From: Azorhizobium doebereinerae UFLA1-100
GTDB taxonomy: Bacteria; Pseudomonadota; Alphaproteobacteria; Rhizobiales; Xanthobacteraceae
DNA: 64,000 bases
Reading direction: 5' to 3'
NCBI RefSeq assembly: GCF_000473085.1
Contig: NZ_AXBA01000002.1
Coordinates: 124,001-188,000 of the forward strand
Shown here: positions 18,540-27,795 of the stretch, piece after piece
Layout of the letters: every line of letters starts with the position of its first letter
Position numbering within the stretch: the stretch's first letter is position 1
Notes under the pieces: model-generated
What the model saw: the letters and a program-made list of their open reading frames with translations, nothing else
The model's database searches: none
What the model was told of the DNA's origin: nothing
Position numbers and translations under genes: made by a program

Positions 18540-20321
18540 TCACACGGGCGGATGGGGAATGGCGGCGATCAGTTCACGGGTGTAGGCGTCCTTGGGCGCT
18601 TCGAGCACCTGCTCGGAAGTGCCCTCCTCCACCACGCGCCCCTGCCGCATGACGATGACGCGGTCGCACAAGAGGCGCACCACGTGCAGGTCGTGGGAGA
18701 CGAAGAGATAGCTCATGCCCAGCGTGTGCTTGAGCTCCTCCAGCAGGTTCAGCACTACCGCCTGAACCGAGACGTCGAGCGCGGCGGTGGGCTCGTCGAG
18801 GATGACGAGGTCCGGCTTCAGCGCGATGGCGCGGGCGATGCCGACGCGCGCCTTCTGGCCGCCGGAAAGCTGGTGCGGGAAGCGATCCAGCAGATCCGCC
18901 GGCAGGCCGACCATGCGGGCCAGTTCCTCCACCTTGTCCTCCAGCGCCGAGCCGCCCCCGAACCCGCCGAACGTCCCTTTGATGTCCTTGCCGCCCATGC
19001 GCAGCAGCGGATCGGCGATGGCGCGGGCGGCAGTGTAGCGGGGGTTCAGGCTTTCGGTCGGGTCCTGGAACACCATCTGGATGCGGCGGCGCAACGGATG
19101 GTGCGCGAACTCCCGCGCCGGGATGGCGCCAATGTCCTGGCCGTCGAAGGTGATGCGCCCGGAGGTGGAATCGATGAGGCGCATGACGATGGTGGAGGTG
19201 GTGGACTTGCCGCAGCCGCTCTCCCCCACGAGACCGACGCTCTCGCCCTTCTTCACCTCGAAGGAGATGCCGTCCACGGCGCGGAAGGTGGCGTCCTTCG
19301 GGTCCACCGCCTTGCCGGTGAACTTGGCTAAGAAAGCGGAGGGTGCGCCCTGGCGGGGATATTCCTTGACGAGGGCCTCCACCTTCAGCAGCGGCACCGC
19401 ATCCGACACGACCATCGGTGCCACAGGTGGAGCGGCACCCGCTTCCGCTTCCGCTTCCGGCAGCAGATCCTTGAGCGTGATGCCCGGACGCGGCGTCGCG
19501 CGCATCAGCTTGCGCGTATAGGCGTGCTGCGGATTGCGGAAGATCTGCTCGGCGGGCGCGGTCTCCACCACCTTGCCCTTCTCCATCACCATCACCGTGT
19601 CGCAATAGGTGGCGGCAAGGCCGAGATCGTGGGTGATGAGGATCGTGGACATGCCCCTCGCGCGGGTCAGCTCCGTCACCAGTTCCATCACCGCCTTCTG
19701 GGTGGTGACGTCGAGGCCCGTGGTCGGTTCGTCGGCGATCAGCAGTTGCGGCCGGCAGGCCAGGGCCAGCGCGATGACGATGCGCTGGCACATGCCGCCG
19801 GACAATTCGAACGGATAGGCGTGGTAGCGCTCCTCCGGCCGGGCGATGCGCACCTGGTTGAGCACGTCGATTACCTTCTCCTTCACGTTGCCGGGCTGCG
19901 CCTGGACATGCTGGAGTAGAACGTCGCCGATCTGGTGCCCGACCTTGCGGATGGGGTTCAGCGCCGCGCGCGGGTTCTGGAAGATCATCGACATCTCGCG
20001 CCCGCGCAGGTCGCGCATCTCGCGCTCGCTGGCATGGGCCACGTCGATGCCCGAGAAGGTGATCGCTCCCTCCGCGATATGGCCGGCCCGGTCGAGGATG
20101 CGCATCACCGTGTAGGAGGTGACGGACTTGCCCGAGCCGCTCTCGCCCACGATGCCGAGGGTCTCGCCCTTGGCCAAGGTCAGGTTCACCTTCTCCACGG
20201 CGCGCACGAGGCCGCGCCGGGTGGCGAATTCGACGGTGAGGTCGCGCACGTTGAGGAGCGGTCCGCGCGCCTCCTCGGCTGGGGCAAGCGCTACGGTGGC
20301 GGGATCGACGACGCCATGCAT
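18540..20321 (-). CDS. Dipeptide/nickel-type ABC importer, fused double ATPase (DppD-DppF-like)
   Basis: About 593 residues from ATG 20321 with GAGGG eight bases upstream; GTG 20336 overlaps the permease stop and is the alternative. Two complete nucleotide-binding domains: the first with GESGSGKSVTS and LSGGMCQRIVIALAL, the second with GESGCGKSTTS and LSGGQKARVGIARAI, joined near residue 300. Both carry the oligopeptide-ABC C-terminal extension. It powers uptake through the two permeases encoded upstream. It ends one codon before atzG, so transporter and amidase are one transcription unit. Confidence 0.92.
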   Translation of the reverse strand: MHGVVDPATVALAPAEEARGPLLNVRDLTVEFATRRGLVRAVEKVNLTLAKGETLGIVGESGSGKSVTSYTVMRILDRAGHIAEGAITFSGIDVAHASEREMRDLRGREMSMIFQNPRAALNPIRKVGHQIGDVLLQHVQAQPGNVKEKVIDVLNQVRIARPEERYHAYPFELSGGMCQRIVIALALACRPQLLIADEPTTGLDVTTQKAVMELVTELTRARGMSTILITHDLGLAATYCDTVMVMEKGKVVETAPAEQIFRNPQHAYTRKLMRATPRPGITLKDLLPEAEAEAGAAPPVAPMVVSDAVPLLKVEALVKEYPRQGAPSAFLAKFTGKAVDPKDATFRAVDGISFEVKKGESVGLVGESGCGKSTTSTIVMRLIDSTSGRITFDGQDIGAIPAREFAHHPLRRRIQMVFQDPTESLNPRYTAARAIADPLLRMGGKDIKGTFGGFGGGSALEDKVEELARMVGLPADLLDRFPHQLSGGQKARVGIARAIALKPDLVILDEPTAALDVSVQAVVLNLLEELKHTLGMSYLFVSHDLHVVRLLCDRVIVMRQGRVVEEGTSEQVLEAPKDAYTRELIAAIPHPPV

Positions 20322-20332
20322 GGGTCCGGCCC

Positions 20333-21226
20333 TCACGTGCGGCGCTGGGGATCGACGATGTCGCGCAGACCGTCACCCAGCAGGTTGAAGCAGAACACGG
20401 CGAACATCAGGGCAAGGCCGGGGAACAGCGCGATCCACCATTCGCCCGAGACGATGAAGGTGGCGCCCTCCGCCACCATGATCCCCCATTCGGAGGTGGG
20501 CGGGCGCACGCCGAGGCCGATGAAAGACAGGCCGGCGGCATTGAGGATGGCGTAGCCCATGGTCAGCGACATCTGCACCATCATGATGGGCAGGATGTTG
20601 GGCAGGATCTGCGTCAGCACGATGCGCCACTCGCTGTTGCCGGTGAGCCGCGCCGCCTGCACGAAGCCCGCCTGCCGCCGGATCGCCGCTTCCGAGCGGG
20701 CGACACGGGCATAGAGCGGGAAGTTGATGATGGCGGTGGCAATGACGATGTTGGTCACCGTGTTGCCCAGCGCCGCCACGATGCCCATGGCCAGCACGAA
20801 CAGCGGGAAGGCCATAATGGTGTCGCAGATGCGCCCGACGATGCGGTCCGTCCAGCCGCCGAAGAAGCCGGCCGCGATGCCGGCGATGCCGCCCGCCGCA
20901 AAGACGAGGGCCACCGAGAAGACGGCGATGGCCAGGTCCAGCCGCGTCGCCACCACCACGCGGGAGAGGATGTCGCGTCCCAGTTGGTCGGTGCCGAACC
21001 AATGGGCGGCGGACGGCGGCTGGAGCGCCGCCATGGTGTTGGAGGCCAGAGGATCGTAGGGCACGAGGAACGGCCCGACCAGCGCCGCCAGCACCAGTAC
21101 CAGCAGCATGAAGAAGGCGAGGCCGGTGACCGGATTGTCCGAGATGACGTAATGCGCGTGCTTCAGCGTGGCCATGAGGCCGCCGCTGGAGCGGCGTCGG
21201 GCGGGGGCGGAGGGAACGGCGGTCAT
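20333..21226 (-). CDS. ABC importer permease, DppC-like
   Basis: 297 residues with the extra N-terminal helix and six-helix core of the DppC/OppC group; FGTDQLGRDILSRVV is the family-typical segment, and the coupling motif is near RLTGNSEWRIVLTQILPNIL (EAA-type loop). It pairs with the permease at 21223-22236, whose stop its start overlaps by four bases (ATGA). Confidence 0.93.
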   Translation of the reverse strand: MTAVPSAPARRRSSGGLMATLKHAHYVISDNPVTGLAFFMLLVLVLAALVGPFLVPYDPLASNTMAALQPPSAAHWFGTDQLGRDILSRVVVATRLDLAIAVFSVALVFAAGGIAGIAAGFFGGWTDRIVGRICDTIMAFPLFVLAMGIVAALGNTVTNIVIATAIINFPLYARVARSEAAIRRQAGFVQAARLTGNSEWRIVLTQILPNILPIMMVQMSLTMGYAILNAAGLSFIGLGVRPPTSEWGIMVAEGATFIVSGEWWIALFPGLALMFAVFCFNLLGDGLRDIVDPQRRT

Positions 21227-22236
21227 GCTTCGCTCCGGGCGCGCGGGTCGATGATGCCGTAGGCAAGATCGATGATGAGGTTGAGGGCGACGTAGAGGAT
21301 CGCCATGGCGAGTACGAAGCCCTGCACCGGGGCGAAGTCGGAGGTGATGAGCGCCTCCACCGCATAGGAGCCGATGCCCGGCCAGGCGAACACCTTCTCC
21401 ACCAGCACGTTGGCCCCCAGCAGGAAGGAGAACACCATGCCCAGCGTCGTCACCACGGGCAGCATGGCATTGCGGAAGGCATAGGTGATGATGACGGTCC
21501 TCGACGTCAGACCCGCCGCCCGCGCGGTGCGCACGAATTCGGACGCGAGCACCTGGAGCATGGAAGCGCGGGTGATGCGCGCGATGGGCGCGAGCGCGAA
21601 GATGGCCAGCGTCAGCGCCGGCACCACCAGTTGCGCCAGCGCGGCGCGGAACGTCTCGCCGTCCAGCGCGATCAGGCTGTCGATCAGGTAGAAACCCGTC
21701 ACCGTCTCGGGCGCGGAGAAGAAGACGTCGAGCCGCCCCAGGGGCGCGGGCGCCCAGCCCAGGCGGAAATAGAACAGATAGACCAGCAGCAGGCCGGTGA
21801 AGAACACCGGCAGCGAGACGCCCGCCGTGGTGATGATCCGGCAGGCGTGGTCGATCCAGGACCCCTGCTTCACCGCCGCGGCGATGCCGAAAGGCACGGC
21901 GATGACCAGGGCGAGGATGAGGCCCGAGAGGGTCAGCTCAGCGGAGGCCGGCAGGCGCGTGGTGATCTCATGGGCCACCGACTGGCCGGTGGAGAGCGAG
22001 GTGCCGAGATCGCCCTTCGCCAGCGCCGAGACATAGTCCACGAACTGCACAGGCAATGGCTTGTCGAGGCCGAGCTTGGCGCGGATTTCGGCAATGGCCT
22101 GCGGCGTCGCCGCGGGGCCGGCGAAATAGGCCGCCGTATCGCCCGGCAGCACGCGGGTCAGCAGGAAGGTGACGATCACGACGCCGATAAGGCTCGGTAT
22201 CGCTGTGGCGAGACGACTGGCAATCAGCTTCAGCAC
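21223..22236 (-). CDS. ABC importer permease, DppB-like
   Basis: 337 residues: an N-terminal helix (LKLIASRLATAIPSLIGVVI), the GTSLSTGQSV segment and the TSRTVIITYAFRNAMLPVVT coupling loop, with FAWPGIGSYAVEAL near the C-terminus, all typical of DppB. It is the first permease after the receptor gene, from which it is separated by about 100 bases. Confidence 0.93.
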   Translation of the reverse strand: MLKLIASRLATAIPSLIGVVIVTFLLTRVLPGDTAAYFAGPAATPQAIAEIRAKLGLDKPLPVQFVDYVSALAKGDLGTSLSTGQSVAHEITTRLPASAELTLSGLILALVIAVPFGIAAAVKQGSWIDHACRIITTAGVSLPVFFTGLLLVYLFYFRLGWAPAPLGRLDVFFSAPETVTGFYLIDSLIALDGETFRAALAQLVVPALTLAIFALAPIARITRASMLQVLASEFVRTARAAGLTSRTVIITYAFRNAMLPVVTTLGMVFSFLLGANVLVEKVFAWPGIGSYAVEALITSDFAPVQGFVLAMAILYVALNLIIDLAYGIIDPRARSEA

Positions 22237-22337
22237 GGCACCCTCCCTTCCCTGTTCCCGGCTGCGGGACAGCAGGGACGGCAGACCGCCGCCCCCGCCG
22301 TCCCGGCCCGCTCCCCCGCAGGAGCAAGTTCCGTGCC

Positions 22338-23960
22338 TCAGCCCTTCTGCAGGGCGCGATAGTCGAGGCGACGGTGAAACCAGTATTCGTAGCCGGTCAC
22401 GTTCTTCTGCATGGCGACGTTCACATAGGGCTGGAACAGCGGCACGCGGGGGACGTCGGCGAAGGCGAGATCCACCATGCCCTTCACGTCGGTGTCATAG
22501 GCCGCCTTGTCGCCATTGGCCGCCGCGGCGCGGGCGCCATCGATGAACTGGTCCATGGCGGCGGACTGGTAGCTCATGGTGTTGAATACGGAATTCGAGC
22601 CGTGATAGCACCAGAAGAAGAAGTATTCCGGATAGTCCAGCCAACCTGAGAACACGTTGGTGAAGAGCGGAAGCTCCTTCTTGTTGAGCTCGGTGCGCCA
22701 GTTGGCGCCGGGGATCTTGTTGATCGTGGTCTTGATGCCGATCTGCCCGAGGCTCTCCTGCACCAGCACGCACAGTGGCTCGTTAATGCCGGCGAACCCG
22801 AGATCGAAGGACAGGGTGGTCTCGAAGCCGTTGGGATAGCCCGCGTCGGCCAGCAGCGCCTTGGCCTTGGCGATGTCGGTCTTGTACTTAGTGGGCTGCG
22901 GCCACTTCACCTGGGTCTGGTAGTCGGCGGGCGCCCCGAACATGGGATTGGCGAGGCCGAACAGCACCGCCTCCATGATCTTGTCATAAGGCAGCGCATA
23001 GGCCACCGCCTGGCGCACCTTCGGATTATCGAAGGGCGGCTTGGTCACGTTCATGCCGATATACTGCACGCCGTTGGAATAGGGCGTGGAGATGATGTTG
23101 AGCTTGGAATTGCCCTTCAGCTCGGCGAAATCCTTGTTCGGCAGATCGTAGGAGATGTCGGCGTCGCCGCGCTCCAGCAGCGCCCGGCGGTTGCCGGCGG
23201 AGGGCACCATGCGCCAGATCACCCGCTTGATCTTGGGCAGCGGGCCGCCCTTCCAATTCTCGAAGCGCTCGAAGATCACCTCGGTGCCGGGGGTCCATTT
23301 GGTGACCTTGTAGGCGCCGGAGCCAACCGTGTTCTGCTTGGTGTATTCGAGACCCCAGGGGTCCTGAGCCGTGGCGTTCTTCTTCACCAGCTCGGAATTG
23401 ATCACGCAGGGCACGATCACCGCGAGATCGGGAATGGTGAGGCGGTCCTTGCGGATGAAGTCCACCCGGACGGTGCGGTCGTCCACCACCACGAACTGCT
23501 CCGGCTTCTCCAGCGAGCCCGCCTTCATCTGGAAGGTCGGGAAGCCGCCCACCGAGACGGCGCGGTCCAGCGACCACTTCACGTCCTTGGCGGTGACCGG
23601 CGTGCCGTCCTGGAAGGTGGCGTCCTTCTTCAGCTTGAACGTCACCGACATGTCGCCGATGCTCATGTCCTCGGCCAGTTCGCCCTCGAACTTGTCGCGG
23701 TCGTAATAGGGCGTGCCGTTCACGTCCTTCATGGGATGGGTGATGAGGCGGTCGTAGCAGTTCCAGCTCGCCTCATAGCCGGGCACGTTGGTGCCGACGC
23801 CATGGATGTCGAGATTGTTCGGCCCGCTTTCGGAGACGATCAGCAGCGTCTCCGCCCGCGCCTGCGCCTTGGCCGGGGAAAAGACGGCCGGGGCCGCCAC
23901 GGTGGCGCCCGCTGCGGCGGCGGTGGCGGAAGCGGATGTCAGAAACTCACGGCGGTTCAT
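22338..23960 (-). CDS. ABC importer periplasmic receptor (family 5, DppA-like), TAT-exported
   Basis: 540 residues. A twin-arginine signal (RREFLTSASA, then an Ala-rich core ending near SPAKAQA) is followed by an SBP_bac_5 domain (ITHPMKDVNGTPYYDRDKFEG, GSGAYKVTKWTPGTEV). Such receptors bind peptides, nickel complexes, opines or amide compounds. Its position as first gene before atzGEH suggests it recognises the substrate of that pathway. The final part HRRLDYRALQKG is intact. Its promoter region (23961-24150) is strikingly AT-rich. Confidence 0.92.
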   Translation of the reverse strand: MNRREFLTSASATAAAAGATVAAPAVFSPAKAQARAETLLIVSESGPNNLDIHGVGTNVPGYEASWNCYDRLITHPMKDVNGTPYYDRDKFEGELAEDMSIGDMSVTFKLKKDATFQDGTPVTAKDVKWSLDRAVSVGGFPTFQMKAGSLEKPEQFVVVDDRTVRVDFIRKDRLTIPDLAVIVPCVINSELVKKNATAQDPWGLEYTKQNTVGSGAYKVTKWTPGTEVIFERFENWKGGPLPKIKRVIWRMVPSAGNRRALLERGDADISYDLPNKDFAELKGNSKLNIISTPYSNGVQYIGMNVTKPPFDNPKVRQAVAYALPYDKIMEAVLFGLANPMFGAPADYQTQVKWPQPTKYKTDIAKAKALLADAGYPNGFETTLSFDLGFAGINEPLCVLVQESLGQIGIKTTINKIPGANWRTELNKKELPLFTNVFSGWLDYPEYFFFWCYHGSNSVFNTMSYQSAAMDQFIDGARAAAANGDKAAYDTDVKGMVDLAFADVPRVPLFQPYVNVAMQKNVTGYEYWFHRRLDYRALQKG

Positions 23961-24000
23961 AGGCTGGGGTCCCCGTCTCTGGCCAACTCAGGCCTAGCTA

Positions 24001-24147
24001 TTCAAGGGGCATGCCAATTGTATGCTTATATCTGATACATATTATATATCATGTGCTTAACAACGATAATGTGCCGACCTCATGCTGCCGACGAACGCCG
24101 AACTGACTGATAATTAATCAATTGACGCGCATTTGTATGCAAATGCA
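24001..24147 (-). promoter_or_regulatory. AT-rich promoter/operator region of the ABC-atzGEH operon
   Basis: The composition changes abruptly from GC-rich coding DNA to AT-rich DNA. It contains TTGTATGCTT (24018-24027), a palindrome GCATTTG-TATG-CAAATGC (24129-24146) centred on TTGTATGCAA, and TGATAATTAATCA (24108-24120). Palindromes of this kind are bound by FCD-type GntR proteins, one of which ends this operon. The exact -35/-10 boxes were not assigned. Confidence 0.45.
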
Positions 24148-24181
24148 CCAAGCCGGGCCCTTCTGGGGACGCGGCCCCGGC

Positions 24182-25024
24182 TCAGATGGCCGGGTCCACC
24201 GGGCGTTCGGAGGGAAGAGGCGCGCTGGCCAGATGCTCGGCCATGAGACGCCGGTAGCGCAAAGCCGAGAACGGCAGCATCGCCAGATAGATCACGCTGC
24301 ATACGGAGAGCACCAGCCAGGGATAGCTGGCCAGCAACCCGGCGAAGACCGCGAACAGCAGGAACAGCGGCAGCACCATGTCCCGGCGCACGCGCTTGCC
24401 CAGCGTCTTGCCCGACCACGCCGGCACCTTGGAGATCATCAGCACGCCGATGGCGAGGCAGTAGATCAGCGCCATGGGCGCGCTCAGCCCCACATGCGGC
24501 AGGCCGAGCAGTTCCAGATAGACCGGCAGCAGCACGGTGATGGCGCCGGCCGGCGCCGGAATGCCGGTGAAGAAATCCCCGGCGAAGGCGGGACGGTCCG
24601 GATCGTCCAGCATCACATTGAAGCGGGCAAGGCGCAGCGCCGCGCAGATGGCGAAGATCAGCGCCCCGATCCAGCCGATGGACCCCACTTCGTTGAGGCC
24701 CCAGAGATAGAGCAGGAGCGCCGGCACGCAGCCGAAATTGACGAAGTCGGCCAGGCTGTCCAGTTCCGCCCCGAAGCGCGAGGTGCCCTTCAGCGCCCGC
24801 GCGAGGCGCCCGTCCACCCCGTCCAGCAGCGCGGCGAACACGATGGCCGCCAGCGCCAGCTCCATGCGGTGCTCGATCGCCATGCGCACCGCCGTCAGGC
24901 CCGAGCACAAGGCGAGCAGCGTGACCATGTTAGGCAGCAGCAGGCGCAGCGGAATGCGCGCGAAGCGGCGTGGCCGCTCCTGCGGCTGGCCGTTGGGGTC
25001 GAACGGGGGGAACGGCAGGCTCAT
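24182..25024 (-). CDS. pssA: CDP-diacylglycerol-serine O-phosphatidyltransferase
   Basis: 280 residues from ATG 25024. The CDP-alcohol phosphotransferase signature is complete: Asp71-Gly72, Ala75-Arg76, Gly85, Asp89 and Asp93 within LLDGVDGRLARALKG..LDSLAD. About seven membrane helices follow. It joins serine to CDP-diacylglycerol to make phosphatidylserine, which the psd product converts to phosphatidylethanolamine. psd ends only seven bases upstream, the usual psd-pssA pair of alphaproteobacteria. About 45 upstream codons in the same frame overlap psd and are not part of the protein. Confidence 0.95.
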   Translation of the reverse strand: MSLPFPPFDPNGQPQERPRRFARIPLRLLLPNMVTLLALCSGLTAVRMAIEHRMELALAAIVFAALLDGVDGRLARALKGTSRFGAELDSLADFVNFGCVPALLLYLWGLNEVGSIGWIGALIFAICAALRLARFNVMLDDPDRPAFAGDFFTGIPAPAGAITVLLPVYLELLGLPHVGLSAPMALIYCLAIGVLMISKVPAWSGKTLGKRVRRDMVLPLFLLFAVFAGLLASYPWLVLSVCSVIYLAMLPFSALRYRRLMAEHLASAPLPSERPVDPAI

Positions 25025-25031
25025 CGGACCC

Positions 25032-25733
25032 TCACGAGACGCGGAAGGCGATGTCGCGGGCGGCGGTGGCCGTATAGTCCGCGAGCACGGTTTCGCCAGC
25101 GGTGGTGATCTGGCCTTCGGACACGAGGACGCGGGTGCCGACCGGCAGATAGACATCCACGCGCGAGCCGAAGCGGATCAGGCCGAACCGCTCGCCGGCG
25201 CCGATGTCCTCGCCCTCATGCACGAAGCTCACGATGCGCCGCGCGATGAGGCCAGCGATCTGCACCACGCCCACCGGGCCGTGCGTGCCGCGCACGATCA
25301 GGCCGTTGCGCTCATTGTCCTCGCTCGCCTTGTCGAGGTCGGCATTGAGGAACAGGCCCGGCTTGTAGGCGATCTTCTCGATCCGCCCGCTCACCGGGGA
25401 GCGGTTCACATGCACGTTGAACACGTTCATGAAGATGGAGATGCGCATCAGCGGGGTCTCGGACAGGCCGAGTTCGCGCGGCGGCAAAGCCAAGCCGACC
25501 TGGGAGATGCGTCCGTCGGCCGGCGCCACCACCAGCCCGTCCCGCAGCGGCGTCACCCGCTCCGGGTCGCGGAAGAACAGCGCCGTCCAGATGGCGAGCC
25601 CCACCGCCAGCATGCCGAAGAAAGTGGAGACCATCAGCAGCCCGATGGCGATGACCACGGCGATGGCGATGAACGGATAGCCTTCGCGGTGGATCGGCAC
25701 GAGAGACTTGCGGATCGAGGTAAGGAGGGACAC
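25032..25733 (-). CDS. psd: Phosphatidylserine decarboxylase proenzyme
   Basis: 233 residues, the short PSD-A type. N-terminal membrane anchor near residues 18-50, [18 protein letters not shown] and the self-cleavage site Gly189-Ser190 in [11 protein letters not shown], whose Ser becomes the pyruvoyl cofactor. It makes phosphatidylethanolamine at the inner membrane. Upstream, about 100 bases with GGCCGC/GCGGCC arms separate it from the next gene on the same strand. Confidence 0.95.
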   Translation of the reverse strand: MSLLTSIRKSLVPIHREGYPFIAIAVVIAIGLLMVSTFFGMLAVGLAIWTALFFRDPERVTPLRDGLVVAPADGRISQVGLALPPRELGLSETPLMRISIFMNVFNVHVNRSPVSGRIEKIAYKPGLFLNADLDKASEDNERNGLIVRGTHGPVGVVQIAGLIARRIVSFVHEGEDIGAGERFGLIRFGSRVDVYLPVGTRVLVSEGQITTAGETVLADYTATAARDIAFRVS

Positions 25734-25841
25734 GCCGGTCTCCGGATGGGGGCCGCGCGGCGGCCGGGACAGCGCTCACAGGTAGTAGCGCCCTGCCCCC
25801 TCGTCAAATGGCGATACGGCGCAACCGGCCGGCGGCCGGCC

Positions 25842-27596
25842 TCACATCACCCGACGGGCCGGCATCGGGAACTTGGCGTCGATAACCTCGATGCCGCCCG
25901 CCTCGTGATAAGTGTGGATGCCCGTCGCCGGCAGGCGTCCGCGTCGGGGCACGTCGTCCGGGGTGATGGTGAGCACCTCGTGCTCGGCATAGACCTCCGG
26001 CGTCAGCACATCCACGGCATGGAACTCAAGGGCGCGGCCATAGGTGCCGGAGCCGTCCTGGCTCGGGCGGAACAACTTCCCGCCGCGGCGGAACAGGGCG
26101 CCGCCGCAGCGCGCGCTGCGCACGTCGTTCGACAGCGGATTCTGCGGGTGCGGCTGCCACGGGCCGTCCAGCGTGTCGGACGTGAACAGATGCAGGCTGG
26201 TGGCCCGGCTGCGCAGGTCCACCAGGGTCGCGAACAGATACCAGAGGCCGGCCTCGCGCCACAGGGCCGCGTCCACCACGCTGCCCTCGCAGAGCACCTG
26301 GGCCTTTTCCCATTTCAGCGGGAAGTCCACCACCCGGTAGAGCGCCAGTTCGCCGGATTCGATGCTTTCCGGCATCATGTAGACCTCCCCGTCCCATTCG
26401 AAGACCTGGGGAAAGGACAGGTGCTTGCCGGTGCTCAGGCAGACCTGCGGCGGCCCGATGCCGGTCTGGCGGATCTCCGCCACCGAGATGACGGCGGGAT
26501 CGTTGCCATAGCTGTCATTCTCGAAGAAGAGGTAGGGTCGCTCGTCCCGCCAGAAGACGAAAGGGTCGGCATAGACATGCCCCTGGGGCGAGGCGAGGAA
26601 GTGGAAGCCGGTGAGATCCGCCCGCCCCTGATCCGGGTTGACCGCGAGCCCGCCCAGCGGCTCCCGTCGCCGCAACGCGATCTGCCAATGCTCCACCTGC
26701 CGGGGCCGCAGGCGCTGGGCCAGCTTGCGGAAGAAGGTGCCCAGCAGCCAGCCCAGCATCTCTCCGTTGGTCGGCGTCCGATACAGGGCGCGCCGCCCGC
26801 GATACGGCCTCGGCGGATAGGCGCGGGCGATGAGGTGCTCGAACCCCTTCTCGTGCAGCATCTTCAGCTTGGCGATGACGAAATGCGTCGAGCCCCAGAA
26901 CACCTGGACGCGGTTCCGCCGCAGCGAGATGGACAGATCGGTGGCGAACAGCCCCTTTTCCAGCACCAGCCCACCGTCGAGCTGTTCGTCGAGGATTTGC
27001 AGCACCGCGCCGGACAGCGGGTTGCGCTCGGCCATTTCCCAGAATTGCGGCGGCGCGCCACGATAGAATTCCGGATCGCCGTGGTGATAGGACCAGATGC
27101 CGTAACGGGCCGCGCCAAGGATGTCGCCGCGCAGGATATTGAACCCGAAGCGCAGCAGCACGTCGATCCTGTGCGCCCGGATGGCCTCCACCGCCTCGGG
27201 CGGGAAGCGGTGCACGAACCCCTTGGTCTGCGGCTGTACGGTCAGGCTCTCGATGCCGGCGAAGGCCCGGCTGCAATCCACCATGCGCAGGGGATCGAGG
27301 GTGCTGTCCCCGGCGATCCAGTCTTCCAGCTTGGTGTAGGCGGCATAGCAGAAGCGCCGGCGCAGGGCGCGATCACGCAGCATCCGGAAGATACGCGCCA
27401 GCAAGGAGCGATGCTTGAGAAAGCCCGCCTGCGCACCTTCCTGGCGCACGATCAGGACGATCTCGGCAAAATCGCAGGCCCGGACATGCTCGATGACGGC
27501 AGCAGCGGCGGCGGTGACATAGTCGCCGTCCACCAGAAGCCCGATCCGCAGCTTGGGCGCGGTGCTCTCGGACTTCAGATACAGAGCTCCGATCAC
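25842..27596 (-). CDS. Formyltransferase-like domain fused to a GH43-like five-bladed propeller (GINT1-N type)
   Basis: About 584 residues from GTG 27596 (AAGG..GGGG upstream); TTG 27617 is the alternative. Residues 1-230 resemble the formyl-transferase N-domain fold: LRIGLLVDGDYV, then a WSYHHGDPEFYRGAPPQFWE segment like the HPSLLPxYRG loop. Residues about 335-570 form a beta-propeller with GHVYADPFVFWRDERPYLFFE and YMMPESIESGELALYRV, resembling the N-terminal domain of plant GINT1 (glucosamine inositolphosphorylceramide transferase). A carbohydrate-modifying role is inferred; neither substrate nor catalysis is known to me. It lies next to psd/pssA but is not clearly in their operon. Confidence 0.65.
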   Translation of the reverse strand: MIGALYLKSESTAPKLRIGLLVDGDYVTAAAAAVIEHVRACDFAEIVLIVRQEGAQAGFLKHRSLLARIFRMLRDRALRRRFCYAAYTKLEDWIAGDSTLDPLRMVDCSRAFAGIESLTVQPQTKGFVHRFPPEAVEAIRAHRIDVLLRFGFNILRGDILGAARYGIWSYHHGDPEFYRGAPPQFWEMAERNPLSGAVLQILDEQLDGGLVLEKGLFATDLSISLRRNRVQVFWGSTHFVIAKLKMLHEKGFEHLIARAYPPRPYRGRRALYRTPTNGEMLGWLLGTFFRKLAQRLRPRQVEHWQIALRRREPLGGLAVNPDQGRADLTGFHFLASPQGHVYADPFVFWRDERPYLFFENDSYGNDPAVISVAEIRQTGIGPPQVCLSTGKHLSFPQVFEWDGEVYMMPESIESGELALYRVVDFPLKWEKAQVLCEGSVVDAALWREAGLWYLFATLVDLRSRATSLHLFTSDTLDGPWQPHPQNPLSNDVRSARCGGALFRRGGKLFRPSQDGSGTYGRALEFHAVDVLTPEVYAEHEVLTITPDDVPRRGRLPATGIHTYHEAGGIEVIDAKFPMPARRVM

Positions 27597-27795
27597 CGCC
27601 CCGCCCTTATTCCCCAACGTCAGCGCGCGGCTTTAGATTGCACATCTCGCGCAGAGCTGACCATGCCTTTCCCGCACCATGCTGTTTTTTCGCTGCGGGT
27701 TCCGCCTTCTAGCAGCCTTACCTGCCGCAGGCGGTCCGGCAAGCCCAGCCCGCGCGCTCACAAAGCCGTTACCTGGGTGCCGAGGGCCGGAAACC

